From: an uncultured Opitutaceae bacterium
GTDB lineage: Bacteria; Verrucomicrobiota; Verrucomicrobiia; Opitutales; Opitutaceae
Assembly (NCBI GenBank): GCA_903885525.1
Contig: CAISJA010000029.1
Coordinates: forward strand, 1 to 5,461
DNA: 5,461 bases
Direction: 5' to 3'
Position numbers and translations under genes: made by a program. Under the pieces are notes generated by a model, which worked only from the letters and a program-made list of their open reading frames with translations, had not been told where the DNA came from and ran no database searches. This document shows, in pieces, positions 1 through 5,461 of this stretch; the first letter of the stretch is position 1; each line of letters opens with the position of its first letter.

Positions 1-732
<732 letters not shown>

Positions 733-866
733 AGGAGGGAGGGGTTGATGGGACTGACGCTGGCAAATGTCATAAGGCGGCGCCAGTGCAAACTCCCGGA
801 ATCGGCGGGGAACCATTGACCTGTTAGCTCGTTTAATCCCAAGTTCCGGCTACCTTAATTCACCTC
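733..866. promoter_or_regulatory. Divergent intergenic region between hppA and the ABC transporter operon
   Basis: The starts of hppA (minus) and the ABC ATPase (plus) are separated by 134 bases, so promoters for both must lie here or overlap the gene starts. No convincing -35/-10 pair could be found in either direction. TTGACC at 816-821 resembles a -35 box but has no matching -10 at 16-18 bases. An AT-rich box, TACCTTAATT (851-860), sits immediately before the ATPase ATG, which would allow a very short or absent leader. The plus strand also carries a strong AGGAGG at 733-738 that belongs to neither large gene. Confidence 0.4.
748..819 (+). CDS. Possible 23-residue leader peptide upstream of the ABC operon (speculative)
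   Basis: A short open frame of 23 codons runs from ATG 748-750 to TGA 817-819. It is preceded by a purine-rich AGGAGGGAGGGG (733-744) at workable ribosome-binding spacing, the best Shine-Dalgarno match in the window. The peptide begins MGLTLANVIRRRQ and has a basic RRR run, but no recognised family or pausing motif. It ends 47 bases before the ABC ATPase start. It also lies antisense to the 5' leader of hppA, and the purine tract is simply the complement of the pyrimidine tract before the hppA start. A chance open frame of this length is quite possible, so the coding call is weak. Confidence 0.15.
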   Translation: MGLTLANVIRRRQCKLPESAGNH

Positions 867-1546
<680 letters not shown>

Positions 1547-1550
<4 letters not shown>

Positions 1551-1696
1551 CGGCGAACGTGGCCGGGCCGGCAACCTGGTGGCCAGGCGATCCCGCGCTC
1601 CGGTGGGATTTGTCCGGCCGCGCCGGGCCGCTGGCGGCGGCGGAGCCGGCCGCGGCCGGCCCGGAAATTGCCAACCTGGAATTGCCAACCCGATGA
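1547..1696 (+). CDS. Small hypothetical protein (49 residues) between ABC ATPase and permease
   Basis: This open frame starts inside the ATPase stop (ATGA, 1547-1550) and its own stop overlaps the permease start (ATGA, 1693-1696), so both junctions have the 4-base overlap typical of translational coupling. The peptide opens MTANVAGPATWWPGDPALRW, has three Trp in the first 20 residues, then an Ala/Pro/Gly-rich stretch, and ends with LELPTR. There is no membrane segment, signal peptide or known domain. About 40 of 49 third codon positions are G or C, higher than in the permease frame extended upstream through the same bases (about 34 of 49). This supports coding here but is not decisive in GC-rich DNA. 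Alternatives are a non-coding translational spacer, or a frame kept open by chance. I do not recognise the family. Confidence 0.42.
1663..1690 (+). repeat. Tandem near-repeat of about 14 bp just before the permease start
   Basis: GGAAATTGCCAACC (1663-1676) is followed, after one T, by GGAATTGCCAACC (1678-1690). The shared core AATTGCCAACC occurs at 1666-1676 and 1680-1690. The repeat fills the region where the permease ribosome-binding site should be, and the second GGAA (1678-1681) lies 11 bases before ATG 1693. It also encodes the end of the 49-codon open frame (EIANLELPTR). It probably arose by slippage duplication; whether it has a function is unknown. Confidence 0.6.
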
Positions 1697-2898
1697 TGCT
1701 ATTCAACCTCATCTACCGTTCCCTCCGCCAGCATGCGCTCTCCACCCTGGTGACGGCCGGCAGCATCGCGCTGGCCGCCGGGCTGCTTCTGACTGTCTGG
1801 GTGGTGAAGACTCAGACGCAGGCGGTGTTCGCGGCCACCAATTCCGGTTTCGATGCCGTGCTGGGTGCCCGCGGTTCCAAGCTGCAGCTTGTGCTCAACA
1901 CCATCTTCCATCTCGAGGCCTCTCCCGGCAACATCGAGGCGAAGGATTTTGAGATGATCCGCCATCATCCGGCGGTGAAAACCGCGATTCCCCTCGCGTT
2001 GGGGGACAATTTCCACGGCTGGCGCATCGTCGGTACGATTGAAGAACTCTTTACGCAGGTGGAATACGCTCCCGGCCGGCACTACCGGATACTGCCCGGC
2101 GGACGGAATTTTGCGCTCGGCCAGGAAGAGGCGGTCGTGGGCAGCTATGCGGCGAAACGGCTGGGCTGGAAAGCCGGCACGACCTTCCGGCCCTACCACG
2201 GCCTCGCTTTCGATCCTGCGGCCCAGCACAACGAGGTCTATACCGTGGTGGGCGTGCTGGAGCCGACCAACACCCCTGTGGACCGGGTCATCTGGATCCC
2301 GCTGGAGGGCGTGCAGACGATGAAGGGACACAATCCCCTCGCCGCCACCGAGCTGAGCGCAGTCCTGCTCCAACTCCGCGCCCCGACCGCCGGCCTGATG
2401 CTCGACCGGACGCTCAACCAGCAGGGCAGCCGGCTGACCTTGGCCTATCCCATCGGCACCATCGTGGCCGAATTGTTCAACAAGATCGCCTGGGTTGACC
2501 AGGTTCTGACGCTCATCGCCTGGCTCGTGGCAGTGCTGGCTTCCGCTTCCGTGCTGGTGAGCATTTATAATTCCATGAGCGCCCGGCAGCGCGACATTGC
2601 CATCCTCCGCGCGCTCGGGGCCCGGCGGCGCACGGTGTGCGGGGCCGTGGTGGGCGAGGCCGCGGCCATCGGGGCGCTCGGTTCGTTGCTCGGCCTCGGG
2701 GTGTACGCGGTGCTCGCTGGTGCCGTGGCCGCCATTATCCAGGGGCAGACCGGCGTGGTGCTGGAGCCCTTCCGCTGGAACGCGGTCCTGGCCTGGGGGC
2801 CGTGCCTGTACATCGGCCTCTGCGTGTTCGGCGGGCTGCTCCCGGCTTGGAAGGCTTACCGCGTCCCCGTGGCCGAGACCCTCGCCCCCGTGTCCTGA
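1693..2898 (+). CDS. ABC transporter permease, FtsX/MacB-like family
   Basis: This inner-membrane permease of 401 residues partners the ATPase encoded upstream. A first membrane segment lies at about 17-38 (STLVTAGSIALAAGLLLTVW) and a large extracytoplasmic domain at about 40-265. Three more segments lie at about 267-293, 315-345 and 362-385, the 1+3 topology of MacB, LolC/E and FtsX. After TM2 comes the coupling segment SARQRDIAILRALGARRRTV (296-315), characteristic of FtsX-type permeases that contact the ATPase. The early periplasmic part carries GFDAVLGARGSKLQLVLN (52-69) followed by a PGNI motif (78-81), a conserved style in one subgroup of these permeases. The frame is open upstream to 1420, but that part reads as an Arg/Pro-rich shadow of the ATPase gene. 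The start was placed at ATG 1693, before the hydrophobic N-terminus (ATG 1696 is equally possible). No adaptor or outer-membrane partner is encoded nearby, so the substrate is undetermined. Confidence 0.9.
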   Translation: MMLFNLIYRSLRQHALSTLVTAGSIALAAGLLLTVWVVKTQTQAVFAATNSGFDAVLGARGSKLQLVLNTIFHLEASPGNIEAKDFEMIRHHPAVKTAIPLALGDNFHGWRIVGTIEELFTQVEYAPGRHYRILPGGRNFALGQEEAVVGSYAAKRLGWKAGTTFRPYHGLAFDPAAQHNEVYTVVGVLEPTNTPVDRVIWIPLEGVQTMKGHNPLAATELSAVLLQLRAPTAGLMLDRTLNQQGSRLTLAYPIGTIVAELFNKIAWVDQVLTLIAWLVAVLASASVLVSIYNSMSARQRDIAILRALGARRRTVCGAVVGEAAAIGALGSLLGLGVYAVLAGAVAAIIQGQTGVVLEPFRWNAVLAWGPCLYIGLCVFGGLLPAWKAYRVPVAETLAPVS

Positions 2899-3170
2899 GC
2901 CCAGCTCCTCCGGATACCGCCCCCCTTGCGGCTCCCATCCCCCCCTTGCCGCACCCGTGCCCTGCCGCCGTTTCTCGGCCGGGCCGCCCAACTATTTGTC
3001 ATATATTGTATGACAAGTATCGGGGCGGGATAACGGGGACTGGGCGGCGGCTTTACTTCGGGAGCATGCGTGCGCCGGGGATCTGCGCGCTGGGGGGGGG
3101 CGGCGTCCGATGCGGGGCGGTCCAAGAAAGGGTTTACAAGCGCCCGGCCGCACGGAAGCTGGGCAGCCGC
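2899..3170. other. Intergenic region between the permease and the family 2 glycosyltransferase
   Basis: This 272-base gap shows no convincing gene. Its first part is C-rich and contains CCCCCCTTGC twice, 20 bases apart (2920-2929 and 2940-2949). A short CCGC/GCGG hairpin (2917-2920 with 2928-2931) and a GC hairpin around 2976-2986 are present. Neither is followed by a T run, so no good intrinsic terminator for the ABC operon is seen. The middle holds the AT-rich dyad listed separately. The frame of the downstream glycosyltransferase is open throughout, with an ATG at 3066, but the encoded 35 extra residues are Gly/Arg-rich and unlike the start of a GT-A domain. Confidence 0.6.
2996..3016. promoter_or_regulatory. 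AT-rich perfect inverted repeat, candidate operator
   Basis: TTGTCATA (2996-3003) and TATGACAA (3009-3016) form a perfect 8-bp inverted repeat around TATTG. It stands as an island of AT-rich sequence in very GC-rich surroundings. The right part also contains a smaller dyad, TTGT-ATG-ACAA (3006-3016). The size and symmetry suit a dimeric helix-turn-helix regulator. Weak promoter elements overlap it: TTGTCA (2996-3001) as a -35 with TATCGG (3018-3023) 16 bases on, or TTGTAT (3006-3011) with GATAAC (3029-3034) 17 bases on. Either would place a regulated promoter upstream of the glycosyltransferase at 3171. No regulator gene is in the window, and the protein family cannot be named from the site alone. 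Confidence 0.45.
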
Positions 3171-3989
3171 ATGCCGGCCGCCATCGTCATTCCCGTCCTG
3201 AACCAGCTCGCCTACACGCAGGGCTGCCTGCGCGGCCTGCAGCCGGACCTCGCGGCGGGGGTGCGGGTGATCGTGGTGGACAACGGCTCGACCGACGGGA
3301 CCAGGGAGTGGCTGGCGGCGCAAACCGGGCCGACCGTCATCCGCAACGAGGTGAACCGTGGCTGCGCCCCGGCTTGGAACCAGGGCGTGGCGGCGGCGGG
3401 GGAGGCCGACTGGGTGGTGGTGCTCAACAACGATGTGCTGCTCCCCACGGGCTGGCTGGCGGCGTTGCTGGGCGCGGCGGCGCGGCACGGCCTCGACATC
3501 GTCTGCCCGGCGATCCGGGAGCGCGAGCTGAACTATGATTTTGCGGCCTATGCGCGGGAGTGCACCACCCGGCTGGGCGCGGTGGTCCGTCGCGGTGGGG
3601 CGCATGGCGTGTGCTTTGCCGTCAAGCGGGCGGTTTTTGCGCAAATCGGCGGCTTCGACGAGGCCTTCCGCATCGGGCAGTTCGAGGACGCGGATTTCTT
3701 CCGGCGCGCGAAGCGGGCGGGATTCCGCACCGGGGTGACGGGAGCATGTTTCCTCCATCACTTCGGTTCGGTCACGCAGGATGCACTGAGCGACCAGGAC
3801 CGGAACCGGCCCTACGAGGCGGAGAACCGGGCGCATTTTAGGAAAAAATGGAAACTGGGCTGGGCCCGGCGCCGGTGGGAGAAGGCCGCCGGTGGCGTGC
3901 AGGCGTGGTGGTGGCGGACGACGGAACGGCTCCGCTTCGGCCACAGCCTCCATGAGAAATGGGAGGGCGGCCGGCTGCGGTTTCATTGA
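3171..3989 (+). CDS. Family 2 glycosyltransferase
   Basis: This is a predicted cytoplasmic or membrane-associated GT-A fold enzyme of 272 residues that transfers a sugar from a nucleotide-sugar donor to an envelope glycan. The N-terminus enters the fold directly (AAIVIPVLNQL, 3-13). VIVVDNGSTDGT (33-44) is the nucleotide-binding strand and loop. WVVVLNNDV (81-89) holds the LNND equivalent of the DXD metal site at 85-88. GGFDEAFRIGQFEDADFFRRA (160-180) carries the acceptor-side ED pair at 172-173, the usual place for the catalytic base. FLHHFGSVT (194-202) matches the conserved HxxGxT-like element. The C-terminus is basic and Trp-rich (AWWWRTTERLRFG), perhaps for membrane association; no membrane helix is seen. 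ATG 3171 was chosen because the domain starts there; ATG 3066 would add 35 atypical residues. No strong Shine-Dalgarno is present. Donor and acceptor cannot be deduced. It converges with the family 9 glycosyltransferase gene 130 bases away. Confidence 0.92.
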   Translation: MPAAIVIPVLNQLAYTQGCLRGLQPDLAAGVRVIVVDNGSTDGTREWLAAQTGPTVIRNEVNRGCAPAWNQGVAAAGEADWVVVLNNDVLLPTGWLAALLGAAARHGLDIVCPAIRERELNYDFAAYARECTTRLGAVVRRGGAHGVCFAVKRAVFAQIGGFDEAFRIGQFEDADFFRRAKRAGFRTGVTGACFLHHFGSVTQDALSDQDRNRPYEAENRAHFRKKWKLGWARRRWEKAAGGVQAWWWRTTERLRFGHSLHEKWEGGRLRFH

Positions 3990-4056
3990 GCCGGTCCGGC
4001 CTGCGCCCGATCCGAAACGAGCGGGCGGCACCCTGCATCCCGGCACCGGTCCGAAC

Positions 4057-4079
4057 GACCGCCGGAGGCGTCGGTCTTT
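4057..4079 (+). terminator. Weak candidate terminator after the family 2 glycosyltransferase
   Basis: In the 130-base convergent gap, GACCG (4057-4061) pairs with CGGTC (4072-4076), with possible inner CC/GG pairs, and is followed by TTT (4077-4079). The T run is short, so termination would be inefficient by standard rules. A second hairpin, CCGGCG (4083-4088) with CGCCGG (4097-4102), lies next to it and could serve either strand, but has no T run. The rest of the gap shows nothing recognisable. Confidence 0.25.
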
Positions 4080-4119
4080 CCGCCGGCGACCATTCCCGCC
4101 GGGGACGGCGGCGAGCACC

Positions 4120-5196
4120 TCAAGCCAGCGCCTGGCTGATCGCCTCGTACACCCGCTGCACGGTGATATTCCGCACGCAATGATTGTGGTAGGAGTCGTG
4201 CGGCTGGCAGAGGCCGGGGGACGCGCACTGGGCGCACGGCAGCGGCGGCTGGAGGGTGACGTGTTTTTCCCCAACCGGCCGCCAGAGGTGCAGCGGCTGG
4301 GAGCCAAAGAGGGCGATCACGCGCGTGCCGACGGCAGCGGCCAGGTGCATGGGACCGCTGTCGTGGCAAAGCAGGGCGTCGCAGGAGGCGAACAGGGCGG
4401 CGAGCTGGGGAAGGGAGAGCGCCTGGTCCACCACCGGCAGGCCGGGGTCGGCATGGCGCTGAATCTGGGCGACGACAGTCTGATCCCCCGGGCCTGCGAC
4501 AATCGCCACCCGCGCGGCACGCCGCCGGATCAGCTGGCTTATCACCTCGCCGAAAGATTCCGGCGGCCACACCCGCCAGGGGCTGCGGGAGCCGGGATGG
4601 ATCAGGATCAGCGGTGTGCCGGCGGGCCGGCCGGCTGGGAACAGACGGCTGAACAGGTTTTGGGCCAGGGCGAGGTCCTCGGTTCGGGGCGTGAGCCGGA
4701 CCTCCCGAGACGCGATCGGCACGCCGATATTCCCGAGCAGGTGGAGATAGAGGTCGGTGATGTGCCGGTGGTCGAGGAATGCGGCCGGCAGGCGTTCGCT
4801 GGCGGTGTAGAGCGAGGGAAAATGAACCTTCTCCGCATGGCGCTGGGTCACGCGCACCGGCGCCCCGGTCGCGCGCGAGAGAAAGGCGGTCTTGTCGCGG
4901 TTGTCGAGGTCGAGCACATGGGTGAAGCGCGCGCGGCGGAGCCGGCCAATGAGGCGTGGCCAGCGGGTGGTGCCCGCAGGAAAATGAAACACCTCGTCGA
5001 CGTCCGCGTTCATCGTTAGGACGTCCGCGTAGGCCGGCTCGCAGAGCACCGCGATCCGGGCCCGGGGCCAGTGGAGTTTCAAATTCCGGCAGAGCGAGCC
5101 GAGCAGCACGATGTCGCCGAGGTAGCGGCGGCGGATGATCAGAAGGTGCGGAGTGGCAGGCAAGCGGGAGGGGAAAGGATTGGGCCCTCGAAACAC
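4120..5196 (-). CDS. Family 9 glycosyltransferase (heptosyltransferase-like)
   Basis: This predicted GT-B fold enzyme of 358 residues is related to the LPS heptosyltransferases WaaC/WaaF, which add heptose from ADP-heptose to the LPS inner core at the cytoplasmic face. The N-terminal acceptor domain opens with HLLIIRRRYLGDIVLLGSLC (17-36), where D28 matches the catalytic Asp of WaaC (its GD motif). The C-terminal donor domain has HPGSRSPWRVWP (200-211), the counterpart of the phosphate-binding segment, with R208 at the place of the usual Lys. It also has HDSGPMHLAAAVGTRVIALFG (278-298), the classic D-S/T-G-x-x-H signature, with H284. A Cys cluster (C321, C324, C330, C340) near the end recurs in many family 9 members. 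Length fits the family. The start is uncertain: GTG at 5194-5196 is the best available, TTG at residue 12 is an alternative, and no Shine-Dalgarno is seen. Whether the sugar is heptose cannot be told from sequence. Confidence 0.92.
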   Translation of the reverse strand: MFRGPNPFPSRLPATPHLLIIRRRYLGDIVLLGSLCRNLKLHWPRARIAVLCEPAYADVLTMNADVDEVFHFPAGTTRWPRLIGRLRRARFTHVLDLDNRDKTAFLSRATGAPVRVTQRHAEKVHFPSLYTASERLPAAFLDHRHITDLYLHLLGNIGVPIASREVRLTPRTEDLALAQNLFSRLFPAGRPAGTPLILIHPGSRSPWRVWPPESFGEVISQLIRRRAARVAIVAGPGDQTVVAQIQRHADPGLPVVDQALSLPQLAALFASCDALLCHDSGPMHLAAAVGTRVIALFGSQPLHLWRPVGEKHVTLQPPLPCAQCASPGLCQPHDSYHNHCVRNITVQRVYEAISQALA

Positions 5197-5461
5197 ACGC
5201 CATCCACGAAAACAGGGGAAGCTTAATCCACGGCGGAAACGAGGCGGGGCGACGCCGGCCGGCCGGGCCAGGATGTTCGCGCGCCGGCGCGGGGCTTGCC
5301 ACCCGCCGCCCGGCCCCTGATAAACGGAACGATTCCATCAACCGCGCACCACCATGGCCCCCCCCTGTAGAACGCCGGCTATACGTCGAGGTCGGCGCCA
5401 ACTAGAACCCGTGTCCGCTTTGGCTGGGTTTTAAGTCGGAGTCGGTCTGCGTGAGCGGTAA
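5197..5461. other. Region upstream of the family 9 glycosyltransferase; no gene recognised
   Basis: This 265-base stretch at the right edge shows no convincing coding region on either strand. It should contain the promoter of the minus-strand glycosyltransferase gene, but no clear -35/-10 pair was found. It holds a 10-bp palindrome GCCGGCCGGC (5254-5263), a 12-bp palindrome CGCGCCGGCGCG (5280-5291), and a C8 tract (5358-5365). TAGAAC occurs twice (5368-5373 and 5403-5408). A GTG at 5451 with GGAG at 5438-5441 could open a plus-strand gene past the edge, but only three codons are visible, so it is not called. Confidence 0.55.
5373..5432 (+). other. Possible structured RNA element with pseudoknot-like pairing (speculative)
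   Basis: CGCCG (5373-5377) can pair with CGGCG (5393-5397). Next, GCCAA (5397-5401) can pair with TTGGC (5420-5424), and AGAACCC (5404-5410) can pair with GGGTTTT (5426-5432, one G-U). The last two pairings cross each other, as in an H-type pseudoknot. The T run at the end would also suit a terminator. No known riboswitch or ncRNA family is recognised. With stems of 5-7 bp, chance pairing in GC-rich DNA is a serious alternative. Confidence 0.15.

Noticed and set aside
816..839. TTGACC plus TTTAAT/TAATCC as a sigma-70 promoter for the ABC operon
   Set aside because: The spacing between the hexamers is only 10-12 bases, too short for a sigma-70 promoter.
1699..2991. Minus-strand open frame of 430 codons opposite the permease
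   Set aside because: It is the antisense shadow of a GC-rich gene: Gly/His/Arg-rich, no domain or membrane pattern, while the plus strand encodes a clear FtsX-type permease.
2856..4307. Minus-strand open frame of 483 codons opposite the family 2 glycosyltransferase
   Set aside because: The translation is low-complexity Arg/Pro/Ala-rich and spans two real genes and two intergenic gaps; the plus strand has all GT-A motifs.
3892..5019. Plus-strand open frame of 375 codons opposite the family 9 glycosyltransferase
   Set aside because: Shadow frame; the minus strand carries intact GT9 signatures in the same interval.
3983..5401. Second minus-strand open frame of 472 codons over the family 9 gene
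   Set aside because: Pro/Arg/Ala-rich frame without motifs, running through the stop of the real gene into intergenic DNA.
5366..5432. Integron attC site or tRNA-like T arm in the right-edge region
   Set aside because: The terminal TAGAAC and GGTTCTA-like strings do not form the RYYYAAC/GTTRRRY pairing of attC, and no acceptor, D or anticodon arm fits a tRNA.

Overview
High-GC bacterial DNA, probably from Verrucomicrobiota and perhaps an Opitutaceae relative. This assignment is inference from the style of the membrane pyrophosphatase, the strong GC bias at third codon positions and the near-absence of Shine-Dalgarno sequences; there is no rRNA or other marker gene to test it.

Layout. (1) Positions 1-732, minus strand: the first 244 codons of a membrane-bound pyrophosphate-energized ion pump (hppA), running off the left edge. 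(2) Positions 733-866: the divergent intergenic region between hppA and an ABC transporter operon, with a tiny SD-preceded open frame on the plus strand. (3) Positions 867-2898, plus strand: a compact three-frame unit. It consists of a MacB/LolD-type ABC ATPase, a 49-codon open frame joined to both neighbours by ATGA overlaps, and an FtsX/MacB-type permease with four predicted membrane segments. (4) Positions 2899-3170: a non-coding gap with an AT-rich perfect dyad (2996-3016) that looks like an operator. (5) Positions 3171-3989, plus strand: a family 2 glycosyltransferase. (6) Positions 3990-4119: a short convergent gap with GC-rich hairpins. (7) Positions 4120-5196, minus strand: a family 9 (heptosyltransferase-like) glycosyltransferase. 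(8) Positions 5197-5461: no recognisable gene, but several palindromes, a C8 tract and a possible pseudoknot.

How the genes fit together. The ATPase and permease form one transporter of the MacB/LolCDE mechanotransmission class; its substrate cannot be read from the sequence. The two glycosyltransferases converge and both probably act in cell-surface polysaccharide or LPS synthesis, but they are separate transcription units. The pyrophosphatase is an independent energy-conserving pump transcribed divergently.

I see no clear evidence of a novel multi-gene system such as defence, CRISPR, a mobile element or biosynthetic cluster. The observations most worth checking are the doubly coupled 49-codon open frame at 1547-1696 and the isolated dyad at 2996-3016.
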